From: an uncultured Prevotellaceae bacterium
GTDB taxonomy: Bacteria > Bacteroidota > Bacteroidia > Bacteroidales > Muribaculaceae
Assembly: GCA_900318645.1 (NCBI GenBank)
Contig: ONLH01000032.1
Location: forward strand, 59,972 to 123,971
Reading direction: 5' to 3'
Length of the DNA: 64,000 nt
Made by a program: the position numbers and the translations under genes. Shown one piece after another: positions 48,981 through 57,833 of the stretch (positions within the stretch are counted from its first letter, which is position 1; each line of letters begins with the position of its first letter). The notes under the pieces are model-generated. The model was not told the DNA's origin. It made no database searches and saw nothing but the letters and a program-made list of their open reading frames with translations.

Positions 48981-50815
48981 GCAACAATTTTAACATAATG
49001 CAAGATCTTCTCTACATGCAGGAACTTCAGCCAGACGATGGGTATGAGGTTGATTTTGCTGTTGGTACAACTTTTTCTTTAAGTATGGAAGGACTTATTT
49101 CTGTTCCATTAGCCTTAAGTAATATGGGAGATCCAAAGTCACTTACAAGTCAAACCGCGATGTACCTCATGGAAGGAATACGAAGAGCAAGCGATAAGTT
49201 TGTTTTGTTTTGTAATAAAGGGTCCATTCTCGTTCCCAATAATTGCCAGCCGATATATTCTCTAATAGAGAATTCAGTGATTGAAGTAGCTAATCCTTTA
49301 TCACCGTTAGCTAACTTTCATCCCAAGATGTGGGTTATCCGTCAGAAACCTATTGAAAGGAACGGCGAATCAATGATTAAACTGATAGTAATGAGCAGGA
49401 ATTTGACATTCTCTAATGATTTGGATACCGCAATAGTCATAAAAGGAAAGCTTTCCAATGGATGGAGAATTAATGATAAGAATAGACCTCTTCATGATTT
49501 CCTTATCAAGTTGGCAAATGAATATGAACAGGACGACACTAAAAAAGAGAAGATCACGATTCTAGCCAAAGACATGCTCAGAGTTGATGATTTTGATTTT
49601 GAACGCCCCTTATCTTCAAAGGTATATGAAATATACCCCTATCTTTCATGTGATTCATCTTCAAGTACCAATTTCAACAAATACTCCTTAATTGACAAGC
49701 TAAGAGGCAATAAGATTCTTATCATTTCACCATTCATTGACAATGACCCTGGTAGTGGAATCCTGAGAACGTTGACTGAATCATCAGAAGCTTATCTTGT
49801 TACTCGAGACAATAATATAACCCCACAGGTGCTTAGTATGTTTAAAGAGGTTTATGTGCCTCACCTTAACTTAATAGACAACGACGAACAGCACAATGTG
49901 AATTTGCATGCTAAAGTATACCTTGTTGAACATGATAATGAAAGTTTGTATTTATATCTTGGATCGACCAATGCAACAAATAGCGCCTTTTACCGGAATT
50001 CTGAATTAACTATCGGTATGCGTGTTAACAATCTGGGATTCGAGGCCATGATGAAAGAGCTCGTTTTAAAAGATGGGCTCTATGTAAAAGTGGCAGAGCC
50101 CATTAGTGATTATACAGAAGAGATACAAAAGCGCCAAGAGGAAACTGACTTGGAACATGTGTTGCGATGGGCGATTAGCAGACTTGGTAAGGCCAATGTG
50201 GTTAAGAAGAGGGGAAAAGAGTATTATACGGTTAAACTAGCAGAAAAAAAGACAGATAAAAGTGCTTTTAAGATAAAATACGGTACGGTTAATTACGAAA
50301 CTAGAATTTGTCCGCTTCAATGTAAAGATGCTTGGAGGGTTTTCTCTAAAGATAATCTTGAATGGCAGTTACGGCTAGAGGATTTATCTGTATTTTATGT
50401 CGTTGAAGTTAAAAATAATTCCAATGAGAAAAAACTCAAACGCATATGCAAAGTTACCACTGAGGGATTGGAAAGGTTTGTTGAACAGCGCAATGATAAG
50501 ATTGTCAGTTCAATTGTGAAGGCAGATAATATCATGGAGTATATAGAAATGATGCTCTCGGATTTCCCGGAGGATACACTTGAGACATGGAATAAGCGTA
50601 AACAGAAAAAAGCAAGCAATACATACAACATTGGTTTGATTTCAAATGTCGCAATATATGAATTGCTGCTAAAGGCTAGCTACAAATATAAAGACTCAGA
50701 TAAACTTAAAGACCTTAAAGAGATTCTGCAAAAACTGCCTGATGATGAGTTTGATGACGATATAAAAAGTGTTTTCAAGGCATTTGGCATTACACTAAAA
50801 AGTAAGAAGAAATGA
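48977..50815 (+). CDS. PLD-like nuclease/phosphodiesterase family protein
   Basis: 612 residues. Two HKD-like half-sites are visible: NFHPKMWVIRQKPIERNG, then LIVMSRNLTFSNDLD (about residues 112-152), and VNLHAKVYLVEHDNESLYLY, then LGSTNATNSAFYRNSEL (about residues 310-345). Both keep H-x-K and the later S/G-x-N. Such proteins cut or bind nucleic-acid phosphodiesters. The C-terminal 220 residues are not recognised. It overlaps the genes on both sides by 4 bases, so the three products are probably made in fixed ratio and act together. Confidence 0.82.
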   Translation: MSNNFNIMQDLLYMQELQPDDGYEVDFAVGTTFSLSMEGLISVPLALSNMGDPKSLTSQTAMYLMEGIRRASDKFVLFCNKGSILVPNNCQPIYSLIENSVIEVANPLSPLANFHPKMWVIRQKPIERNGESMIKLIVMSRNLTFSNDLDTAIVIKGKLSNGWRINDKNRPLHDFLIKLANEYEQDDTKKEKITILAKDMLRVDDFDFERPLSSKVYEIYPYLSCDSSSSTNFNKYSLIDKLRGNKILIISPFIDNDPGSGILRTLTESSEAYLVTRDNNITPQVLSMFKEVYVPHLNLIDNDEQHNVNLHAKVYLVEHDNESLYLYLGSTNATNSAFYRNSELTIGMRVNNLGFEAMMKELVLKDGLYVKVAEPISDYTEEIQKRQEETDLEHVLRWAISRLGKANVVKKRGKEYYTVKLAEKKTDKSAFKIKYGTVNYETRICPLQCKDAWRVFSKDNLEWQLRLEDLSVFYVVEVKNNSNEKKLKRICKVTTEGLERFVEQRNDKIVSSIVKADNIMEYIEMMLSDFPEDTLETWNKRKQKKASNTYNIGLISNVAIYELLLKASYKYKDSDKLKDLKEILQKLPDDEFDDDIKSVFKAFGITLKSKKK

Positions 50816-53733
50816 GTAATCCAAAAGATTTTCAGCAAAACAGTGCTAACTATATTGTAAAATTGTTCCATCAGGGCCGGCAACGTATCCTGCTCGCTGA
50901 CGAAGTGGGATTAGGCAAAACTTTTGTAGCCAAGAATGTTGTTGAGCGGATGCATAAGAAGGCAAAAAAAGCAGGCGATTATTTCAAAGTAATATATGTC
51001 TGTTCAAATCAAAACATCATCCAACAAAATGCTCACAAGTTAGGTATTCTCGACAAGAATGTCGTGCCGATTTCTCGCAGCAGATTATCAATGCTTCATA
51101 GAACCCTATTTCAACAATTAAATGAGGATTATCTGATTCCTATTACTCCTGCAACATCATTGAAACAGACAAATGGCTATGGAAATGCACATGAACGATC
51201 ATTAATTTACTCTCTTATTAGAGAAAAGTTTGATGATAATGAGCAAGACGATCTCAAGTGGTATCTTGACGTATATGCAGATAAATACACCCAACACACA
51301 TATCAGTTTACTGATGGTAGAATAGAAGACATCAAAAGCAAGAACTCGGTGTACTATAATTTCATTCAATGTACACTAAAGAACAAACTGGAATTCTCAG
51401 AAGCAATCACTGGCATAAAAGCAGAACTCCACAAACAGAAACCAGATTACAAATATATCTGTAATCTTAGAACCATCTTTAGTGAAATAAGTATGGATAT
51501 GCTGGAGCCAAACTTAGTCATTATGGATGAATTCCAACGCTATCGCGATTTGATGAAAGGTGGAGAGGACACAGAAGAGAACCGGTTGGCCCAGAAAATG
51601 TTTAACGCAAAAAGCAATCCCAAAATTCTTCTTGTCTCGGCTACGCCATATGAACCATTTGCAACCATGGAAGAAGTTTCTCAAACAGGAAAGAATAAAC
51701 CGTTTGATGACTTCAAGAGTTTGATGGAGTTTCTTATGGATAAAGAATATAAAAAATTTGACGCGGTTTGGCAGAAATATAGCAGTCTGTTAAGCTCTTT
51801 GTCTCGTGATAATATTGAAGATTTTAAAAAGGCAAAAAGAATAGTTGAGAGAGAACTTCGTCAAGTTATGGTTAGGACAGAACGTTACTCACCAAATTTG
51901 ACAAAGTATTTAACTCAAACTGTTATCCCTACCGCTAAAGAAATTAAAGAATATGCATTTTTCCGTACCTTACTGAAACGATCGGCTGATGAATTAAGAA
52001 CATCAAATTCTCCACTATTAAATATTGATTATGTGAAATCATCACCGTTTTTGCTATCATTTATGCAGCAATATGTTGAAAAGACTTTTATAGAAAAAGC
52101 TTTCAAGTATAAAAATGGACCCAAACCGCGATTATTCAATGGATTACTATTGAGTGATCAACAGCTTGAAAAAAACCAAAGGTTAAATATTAACCACGCA
52201 AAATTAGAAGCTCTATGCAACATGCTTTTTCAATCTGGAAAGAATGCCGCAAATCTTCTTTGGGTTCCAGCATCAATGCCTTATTACAAAACAAATGGAG
52301 TTTTTGACAGCCTTTCTGATTTCAGTAAAATTCTTGTGTTTTCTAAATGGGGATTTGTTCCACGTATGTTAGCAACAATGATTAGCTATGAAGCGACTCG
52401 GCAGTTCGCAATAAAGAATAACGGAACCAGTGAGCACAATGCCCTTGAGAAATATAAAGTACTACTATTATCACCATTCCCGAAAGTTGCCGAACTGTTT
52501 AATCACCGCAAAGAATTTAAGGACTTAGTCGATTTAAAAAAACAGATAAAAGCGGAGGTTTTAGTTCGGTTAAAACCGTACATTTCAAAGTTCAGTATGA
52601 TAAAAAGAAAGAGTTACAAGAACCTTCTAATGATATTGAAATTATTGAATGAGGAGGAAATTGCTCCGGAAACAATCAGCTATAGAAAAAATACAATAGA
52701 TGAAATTGTGAACGTCATCATCGCCTCACCTGGCATTTGCATGTGGCGATGCTTTGGGCAGGACTATGGTAACAATTATGAAGAATTTACCCAAAGCGGT
52801 CTCTACGAATTCTCGAATGCTTTCATCAACATGTTGGGAAACGAGGAGAGCCAAGCTATTATAAAGCGTAATACTAAGAATGGCACAGTATTTGATAGAA
52901 CTATAGAATACTGCACAATCGGCAACCTTCAAGCAGTAATTGATGAATATGCCTATGTGCTAGGATATGATAAAACGATGGCAGAAGAAGACAAATTGAG
53001 GCTTTGGAAACCAATGGAGAGTTCTATCATCATTCGTTCGCCTTTAGAGATAGATACCGATGCTTCATTCTGTCGTGCAAATGGCAAGAAGAGACAAATA
53101 CAAAGATGGTTGGCTTGCGATTATTCGACTCTTTCAACTGATGACAAACAGGAACAACGAAAACTAAGTATTCAAGCCGCCTTTAATTCCCCTTTTCGGC
53201 CTTTTGTGTTAGCATCTACATCAGTAGGACAAGAAGGTCTAGATTTCCATCTTTACTGTAGAAAAATTATTCATTGGAACTTACCAACGAATCCTATCAA
53301 TTTGGAACAACGTTCAGGTCGCATCAACAGGTATGAATGTCTGGCGATTAGAAGAAGTCTCTCTCACTTATTTAATGATGTATTTGATTGGAAAGAATTG
53401 TTCAAAAAAGCAAAAGATGAATGGAATACAAATTATGACGGTTATAATGATATGGTACCTCATTGGTGTCTTCCAAAAGAAATAATTGAAAAGTACAATA
53501 ATAATAAAAATAAAGTATTAGAATGGGTTGAAAATTTATTCCTTATTTATCCTATGAGTATAGATAATGAGATTTATTCGAATTTGATGAAGCAACTATC
53601 TCTCTATCGCTTCACAATGGGGCAACCTGACCAGGAATTCATCATCGGCCTGCTTGATGAACTCAATCTCCCTCATGATGAGAAGAATCAATTGATGATA
53701 AATCTTTCTCCTCGGATTAAGTTATTGCTCTAA
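50812..53733 (+). CDS. Large SF2 DEAD/SNF2-like helicase
   Basis: 973 residues. Motif I is LLADEVGLGKTFVAKNVVER (about residues 24-44), motif II LVIMDEFQRYRD with D-E-F-Q, and motif III VSATPYEPFATME. The C-terminal RecA domain has FVLASTSVGQEGLDFHLYCR and LEQRSGRINRYECL as motifs V and VI. The linker between domains (about residues 300-720) is very long. This is the architecture of helicases and translocases in restriction or defence modules that act with separate nuclease subunits. It is the last gene of the run; no methyltransferase is present nearby. Confidence 0.87.
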   Translation: MSNPKDFQQNSANYIVKLFHQGRQRILLADEVGLGKTFVAKNVVERMHKKAKKAGDYFKVIYVCSNQNIIQQNAHKLGILDKNVVPISRSRLSMLHRTLFQQLNEDYLIPITPATSLKQTNGYGNAHERSLIYSLIREKFDDNEQDDLKWYLDVYADKYTQHTYQFTDGRIEDIKSKNSVYYNFIQCTLKNKLEFSEAITGIKAELHKQKPDYKYICNLRTIFSEISMDMLEPNLVIMDEFQRYRDLMKGGEDTEENRLAQKMFNAKSNPKILLVSATPYEPFATMEEVSQTGKNKPFDDFKSLMEFLMDKEYKKFDAVWQKYSSLLSSLSRDNIEDFKKAKRIVERELRQVMVRTERYSPNLTKYLTQTVIPTAKEIKEYAFFRTLLKRSADELRTSNSPLLNIDYVKSSPFLLSFMQQYVEKTFIEKAFKYKNGPKPRLFNGLLLSDQQLEKNQRLNINHAKLEALCNMLFQSGKNAANLLWVPASMPYYKTNGVFDSLSDFSKILVFSKWGFVPRMLATMISYEATRQFAIKNNGTSEHNALEKYKVLLLSPFPKVAELFNHRKEFKDLVDLKKQIKAEVLVRLKPYISKFSMIKRKSYKNLLMILKLLNEEEIAPETISYRKNTIDEIVNVIIASPGICMWRCFGQDYGNNYEEFTQSGLYEFSNAFINMLGNEESQAIIKRNTKNGTVFDRTIEYCTIGNLQAVIDEYAYVLGYDKTMAEEDKLRLWKPMESSIIIRSPLEIDTDASFCRANGKKRQIQRWLACDYSTLSTDDKQEQRKLSIQAAFNSPFRPFVLASTSVGQEGLDFHLYCRKIIHWNLPTNPINLEQRSGRINRYECLAIRRSLSHLFNDVFDWKELFKKAKDEWNTNYDGYNDMVPHWCLPKEIIEKYNNNKNKVLEWVENLFLIYPMSIDNEIYSNLMKQLSLYRFTMGQPDQEFIIGLLDELNLPHDEKNQLMINLSPRIKLLL

Positions 53734-54162
53734 CCCGCCTTGTAGATATTGCTCAAATAGTCTTGTGCTGGTCACAATAAGAATTACTCAACTATAACGA
53801 GTTGTTTAAGAGTGTGTAATTATACGAAATGACCAAATAGTGCAATACTTCCATCTAGATAGTGTTAGAGTCTACTGAGTGAGTCATAGAAGTAATCGGA
53901 CCCATCGTTCACCAGCCAACACAACAATTTTTTAAATGATTACTTGTTTTCTCAATAAAATTTGAAGATGAAGAACCATTTGCTGGGTATGGCCAAGAAA
54001 TAAATTGAGGGTATAGGCTATCAAAGAAATGATTAACACTTAAATATTTGTTTATCATCTGATTACTGGGAGGAACAGAGAAAAGCATTTGTTCACCTTT
54101 TAAAATTATTCTTATTTTTACTATATTAAGAGTGTGAGAATCATTTTTAATTTAGTACGACT
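53734..54162. other. Intergenic gap without recognised gene
   Basis: 429 bases of AT-rich sequence. I see no convincing coding frame or RNA gene. CTATATTAAG at 54121-54130 resembles the -10 part of the shared promoter motif found further on and may drive the gene at 54163. Confidence 0.6.
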
Positions 54163-54441
54163 ATGAGATTACAAATGCCAAAATTTCCTTCTTTTATGCT
54201 GAGAGCTAAAGTCGGTGACGTTGTGTATTACATTTCGCCTAATAACCGCTATGCTGTGAAGCGAGCTACTGTTGTTGAGATTCAGCACTTGGGCGATGAG
54301 TATCGACAAGTGATGAACAACGGCGATGTTGTTGTCAAAGATGCCCATTCGGTTGAAGATTATTCGACGTTTGCCAGCCGCGATGATGCTGTGAAGTTCA
54401 TTCTTGCCAACCTTGTCGAACGCATCAATGACCATGAGTGA
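54163..54441 (+). CDS. Small protein of unknown function
   Basis: 92 residues: MRLQMPKFPSFMLRAKVGDV, then VYYISPNNRYAVKRATVVEI, a possible small beta domain with SH3-like spacing, and DDAVKFILANLVERINDHE as a C-terminal helix. No family is recognised. It begins a cassette of small genes in the accessory region and overlaps a possible 32-residue frame by 8 bases. Confidence 0.55.
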   Translation: MRLQMPKFPSFMLRAKVGDVVYYISPNNRYAVKRATVVEIQHLGDEYRQVMNNGDVVVKDAHSVEDYSTFASRDDAVKFILANLVERINDHE

Positions 54442-54532
54442 GCGCTTACTTGCCACGCTGAAAAAGCAATACCCTGATTTGCCAGCTGAACGTCCGCAGT
54501 CCATGAAAAGCACAATTGACTACTGGAATTAG
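54434..54532 (+). CDS. Possible 32-residue protein
   Basis: ATGAGTGA couples its start to the stop of the preceding gene. The product is MSERLLATLKKQYPDLPAER plus 12 residues ending TIDYWN. The only support is the overlap and the proline- and charge-balanced composition, so it is tentative. Confidence 0.3.
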   Translation: MSERLLATLKKQYPDLPAERPQSMKSTIDYWN

Positions 54533-54569
54533 GAGTTTCACCGCCCCGAATGAAAATAGTTGACCGAAA

Positions 54570-54604
54570 TTTTGAATTTTTTTCCAAAAATTACTATATT
54601 ATAA
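54570..54604 (+). promoter_or_regulatory. Shared promoter motif, copy 1
   Basis: TTTTGAATTTTTTT at 54570-54583 and TATATTATAA at 54595-54604, with 18 bases from the end of TTTTGAA to the second box. The ATG at 54645 follows 40 bases on. Two further copies are at 54894 and 55660. Confidence 0.55.
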
Positions 54605-54644
54605 AATACAAAAAACATGTTGAACATTTTAAAGCATTTCAGTT

Positions 54645-54854
54645 ATGACCATTTCCATTAGAATCAACAATCCTTATCTGATGAATCGTGCCCACAACTA
54701 CTTCTACAACAAAAATGTCCAGACCATGTTGTGCAACAATGAAACAGAATTGGCCCTCTTTAACCTTGACCAGACTGAAGCAGAGCTACTTCTCAATGCC
54801 TTCACCAAACACTTCCACTTGAAACCAGCCATGCAGCATCCTCTTGCCGCATGA
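54645..54854 (+). CDS. Small protein with C-terminal PLAA, paralogue A
   Basis: 69 residues: MTISIRINNPYLMNRAHNYF, YNKNVQTMLCNNETELALFN, then TEAELLLNAFTKHFHLKPAM and QHPLAA. It is clearly homologous to the 68-residue protein at 55730-55936 (both have YNR/NRAHNY-like, YNK, L..F.LD..E.., KHFHL.P..Q.PLAA). The common LAA end resembles a ClpXP-type degradation signal. No known family is recognised; the role is unknown. Confidence 0.6.
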   Translation: MTISIRINNPYLMNRAHNYFYNKNVQTMLCNNETELALFNLDQTEAELLLNAFTKHFHLKPAMQHPLAA

Positions 54855-54893
54855 GCAAAAAAATGCGAACAAGACGAAAAAAGTCGGTTCAGA

Positions 54894-54929
54894 TTTTGAA
54901 TTTTTTTCCTGATTATTCCTATGTTATAA
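54894..54929 (+). promoter_or_regulatory. Shared promoter motif, copy 2
   Basis: TTTTGAATTTTTTT at 54894-54907 and TATGTTATAA at 54920-54929. The downstream leader to 55131 is about 200 bases and includes the repeated short frame at 55070-55120. Confidence 0.55.
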
Positions 54930-55069
54930 ATAGGCTTGGTCAAGCCGAATATTTATTCGTTAAAATGAGTTAAATCATACATTGAAATTTGGTCAGCCAG
55001 AAAAATTTCAGTATCTTTTATCTCGGAAAAAATCCAACCGTTTGTTGAATCAAACAAATCATATAATAA

Positions 55070-55120
55070 ATGAGAGGCATCCGAAACGCTCACTTGAAGG
55101 GAGTAGGAACAACTAAATAA
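55070..55120 (+). CDS. Repeated leader ORF, copy 1 (MRGIRNAHLKGVG)
   Basis: ATG at 55070 opens a 16-codon frame MRGIRNAHLKGVGTTK. The first 40 bases (55070-55109) are identical to 57759-57798 before the nucleotidase gene. It ends 10 bases before the ATG of the BspA-like gene. It may be a leader peptide, or the DNA/RNA repeat itself may be the functional part. Confidence 0.45.
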   Translation: MRGIRNAHLKGVGTTK

Positions 55121-55130
55121 ATCATTGATT

Positions 55131-55553
55131 ATGGGATTAGCAATTACCAATGATGGTGTGAAATTCTTTAGGAATGGTGTTGAGATCACTGACGGTGTGA
55201 AGATCACTCAAGACAAAGTCGCTGTCGGCTCGGCCTGCGAGACCCCGGTCTGCATCATTTTCCCGCATTATGTCAAGGAAATCAAGGACCACGCTTTTCA
55301 AAATCTCGATTCTCTCGAGGCGATCTACATTCCCGAGGGGTTGAAGGAAATCGGGTTCAATGCTTTTGCTGGTTGCGCCAATCTGCGCCACGTCATTGTT
55401 CATGACTCCATCGAGACCATTGAGTACAGCCAGCCGGAACGCAAGTGGGAGATCTCCACGGGCAGACAGTGTGATTTCCTTGCCGATAAGTTGAAGAAAG
55501 GGGGCTATGTCGTGCATCTCTACAAGAGCGGCGAGAATTACTCCTTGGACTGA
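55131..55553 (+). CDS. BspA-type leucine-rich repeat protein, short
   Basis: 140 residues starting MGLAITNDGVKFFRNGVEIT. The centre has a BspA/LRR_5 repeat: FPHYVKEIKDHAFQNLDSLE, AIYIPEGLKEIGFNAFAGCA, NLRHVIVHDSIETIE. Only about two repeats are present, far fewer than in cell-surface BspA proteins. No signal peptide is visible, so it is probably cytoplasmic. It follows the repeated leader and starts with the same GATTATGGGATT sequence as the nucleotidase gene at 57823. The function is unknown. Confidence 0.75.
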   Translation: MGLAITNDGVKFFRNGVEITDGVKITQDKVAVGSACETPVCIIFPHYVKEIKDHAFQNLDSLEAIYIPEGLKEIGFNAFAGCANLRHVIVHDSIETIEYSQPERKWEISTGRQCDFLADKLKKGGYVVHLYKSGENYSLD

Positions 55554-55659
55554 TGGGACACTAACAGCGCTCTTGACATCAAAATGTTGTCATATTCACG
55601 CATTTCCAAATGCCTCTATTTCAATGATTTGAAAAATTTTTGAAAAATATTTCCGAAAT

Positions 55660-55694
55660 TTTTGAATTTTTTGGGCCATGTTTACATATTACTG
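55660..55694 (+). promoter_or_regulatory. Shared promoter motif, copy 3
   Basis: TTTTGAATTTTTT at 55660-55672 and CATATTACTG at about 55685-55694, again about 18 bases apart. The ATG at 55730 follows about 35 bases later. Confidence 0.5.
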
Positions 55695-55729
55695 TCGAAT
55701 TTCATTTTTAACTTTTAAATATAACAATT

Positions 55730-55936
55730 ATGACAACAATCAAAACTAATTCTCTGAGAACTTACAATCGGGTACACAACTACCTTTACAACAAACACAT
55801 TGAATGCTGGGGTGACTTCGAAAAACTCGAAGTAACCTTCTTCGGACTTGACCGAAAAGAAACCGACCAACTCCTTGAAAAACTCATCAAACATTTCCAT
55901 TTAACTCCAATTTTGCAACAACCTCTCGCTGCCTGA
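55730..55936 (+). CDS. Small protein with C-terminal PLAA, paralogue B
   Basis: 68 residues: MTTIKTNSLRTYNRVHNYLY, NKHIECWGDFEKLEVTFFGL, then KETDQLLEKLIKHFHLTPIL and QQPLAA. It is a paralogue of 54645-54854 with the same predicted alpha/beta pattern and the same PLAA end. It precedes the AAA+ ATPase gene by 144 bases, a gap that contains a CCCGATTATCGGG palindrome. No known family is recognised. Confidence 0.6.
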   Translation: MTTIKTNSLRTYNRVHNYLYNKHIECWGDFEKLEVTFFGLDRKETDQLLEKLIKHFHLTPILQQPLAA

Positions 55937-56080
55937 TTGGTTGCTTCCGCTTGATATTGGACGGATTGTAAATATTATTCGCTCAATATCAATGATTTAA
56001 CATCATTATTGTTGTGCCCGATTATCGGGTATGACGCAAGTTTTATCGCAATTTATCAACCAATAAATACTGTTTTTACA

Positions 56081-57748
56081 ATGGAGAAAGAAAACAAAAC
56101 AACCAAGCGTACAACCAGCAAGCGACTCACCTTGCTTAAGGCTGTCGAGACCATCGTCGAGAAATCCTGTGACTCGCAACTGTGCGATCTATTCTTGAAA
56201 CAGTGCAAGAAAGAAATCAAACTGGTAGCCGATGCCTACAACATCACGCCGCAGCAAGCCATCCTGTTCTGCATCACGGTCGAATGCGGACCCCGCAATG
56301 TGCGTCTCATCGAGTTATCGCATCATCTCAATATGAGGAATGTCGCGAGTCTCTCTTTTGATGCCGACATCAAAGCTATGGTTCAGATGAGGTTGATGCG
56401 CTATCGTGACCGGGAACGTGACGCTTTTGATATTCCCGAGCACGTGATCAATGCCCTGCAGGAAAACAAAGCACAAATTCTACCCAAACTGAAAGTAGAG
56501 GATGCATCTGCGATGCTCGACTTGATGGGAACATGGTTCAACGCTATGGACAATAACAACATCAGTCCCGAAGACTTGAGCCTGGATCTGAAAGCGCTGT
56601 TCAAAGACAATTCGCACATTGGCTTTGCCCGCCAGATGCTTGACCTGAAGCTTGACGATGCCAACATGATGTTGCTGGCTTACTTCTGCAGCCAACTTAT
56701 CAACGAGGACGATGAACGGCTCTGCACCCATGAATTGAAGTGCCTTTATGACAGATGTTACCAGCATCGTTCGGCCGTCATGCAACTGGCGTCGGGAAAA
56801 CATGTCCTTGCAAAAATGGAGCTGATTGAACCCGTCTGTGAGGATGGCAGAGCCAGCACATCGACATTCACGCTGACAAGCAAGACAAAATCAAAACTGC
56901 TCGCTGAATTTGACCTCATCAAACCCGATGTCAAGCTGAGCAATGTGCTCTATCCTGATAGCATCACCCCGAAGGCCCTCTTCTATCCCCAGACAATGGC
57001 GCAACAGATCAAAGAGCTGAATTCCTTCCTCGAGGTTGACAAATTCAAGCAGATTCAGCAACGCATGACGGACAACGGTTTCCGCACTGGCTTCGCCTGC
57101 TTGTTCTACGGCGCCCCGGGAACGGGAAAGACCGAGACCGCTTATCAGTTGGCCCGCCGCACGGGGCGTTGCGTGATGGCCGTTGAAGTGCCGAAAATCA
57201 AGAGCAAGTGGGTGGGCGACAGTGAGAAGAACATCAAAGCGCTTTTTGACCGTTACCGCGAACTGGTCAGGCGCTGCGACGTAGCTCCTATCCTGTTGTT
57301 CAACGAGGCAGATGCCATTTTTGGAGTACGCAAGAATGGCGCCGAGAATGCGGTGGACAAGATGGAGAACAGCATTCAGAACATCATCCTCCAGGAGATG
57401 GAAGATTTGAACGGAATCCTCATCGCCACAACCAACCTTGCCACCAATCTGGATGGCGCTTTTGAGCGGCGTTTCCTCTATAAAATCGAGTTTGAAAAGC
57501 CCGATGCCAGCGTGCGTAGCAGTATTTGGCAAAGTATGGTGTCTGGTCTGAGTGAGAGTGATGCCAGTGCCTTGGCACAAGCTTATGAGTTGAGCGGTGG
57601 TCAAATCGAGAATATCGCCCGCAAGGACACCATCAACCGTGTCCTATATGGCGACAGCAGTAACACCGATCGTCTCTCCGCCCTCATGGAGTACTGTGAT
57701 GCCGAGACCATGCAATCCACCGAAAAAGCCAAAAGAATAGGTTTTTAA
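56081..57748 (+). CDS. AAA+ ATPase (COG0464-like)
   Basis: 555 residues from MEKENKTTKRTTSKRLTLLK. The N-terminal 300 residues are helical and not recognised (LCDLFLKQCKKEIKLVADAY and following). The AAA+ module occupies about 340-520: Walker A FYGAPGTGKTETAYQLARRT, a pore-loop region IKSKWVGDSEKNIKALFDRY, Walker B PILLFNEADAIFG (N-E rather than D-E), sensor 1 LIATTNLATNLD and arginine-finger region AFERRFLYKIEF. Such enzymes remodel or unfold protein partners. It is followed after 10 bases by the repeated leader and the nucleotidase gene, and so is probably in one transcript with them. Confidence 0.87.
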   Translation: MEKENKTTKRTTSKRLTLLKAVETIVEKSCDSQLCDLFLKQCKKEIKLVADAYNITPQQAILFCITVECGPRNVRLIELSHHLNMRNVASLSFDADIKAMVQMRLMRYRDRERDAFDIPEHVINALQENKAQILPKLKVEDASAMLDLMGTWFNAMDNNNISPEDLSLDLKALFKDNSHIGFARQMLDLKLDDANMMLLAYFCSQLINEDDERLCTHELKCLYDRCYQHRSAVMQLASGKHVLAKMELIEPVCEDGRASTSTFTLTSKTKSKLLAEFDLIKPDVKLSNVLYPDSITPKALFYPQTMAQQIKELNSFLEVDKFKQIQQRMTDNGFRTGFACLFYGAPGTGKTETAYQLARRTGRCVMAVEVPKIKSKWVGDSEKNIKALFDRYRELVRRCDVAPILLFNEADAIFGVRKNGAENAVDKMENSIQNIILQEMEDLNGILIATTNLATNLDGAFERRFLYKIEFEKPDASVRSSIWQSMVSGLSESDASALAQAYELSGGQIENIARKDTINRVLYGDSSNTDRLSALMEYCDAETMQSTEKAKRIGF

Positions 57749-57758
57749 TAATGTGATT

Positions 57759-57833
57759 ATGAGAGGCATCCGAAACGCTCACTTGAAGGGAGTAGGAATC
57801 ACCGTTTTAAAAAGTAAAGATTATGGGATTTAA
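57759..57833 (+). CDS. Repeated leader ORF, copy 2 (MRGIRNAHLKGVG)
   Basis: ATG at 57759, 10 bases after the AAA+ stop. It encodes MRGIRNAHLKGVGITVLKSK plus DYGI; the stop lies inside the start of the nucleotidase gene (57823), giving an 11-base overlap. The first 40 bases are identical to 55070-55109. Translational coupling or attenuation is possible. Confidence 0.45.
   Translation: MRGIRNAHLKGVGITVLKSKDYGI

Noticed and set aside
47736-53733. DISARM or restriction-modification system
   Set aside because: A helicase and a PLD-like protein are present but there is no DrmB-like protein or DNA methyltransferase, so a named assignment is not supported.
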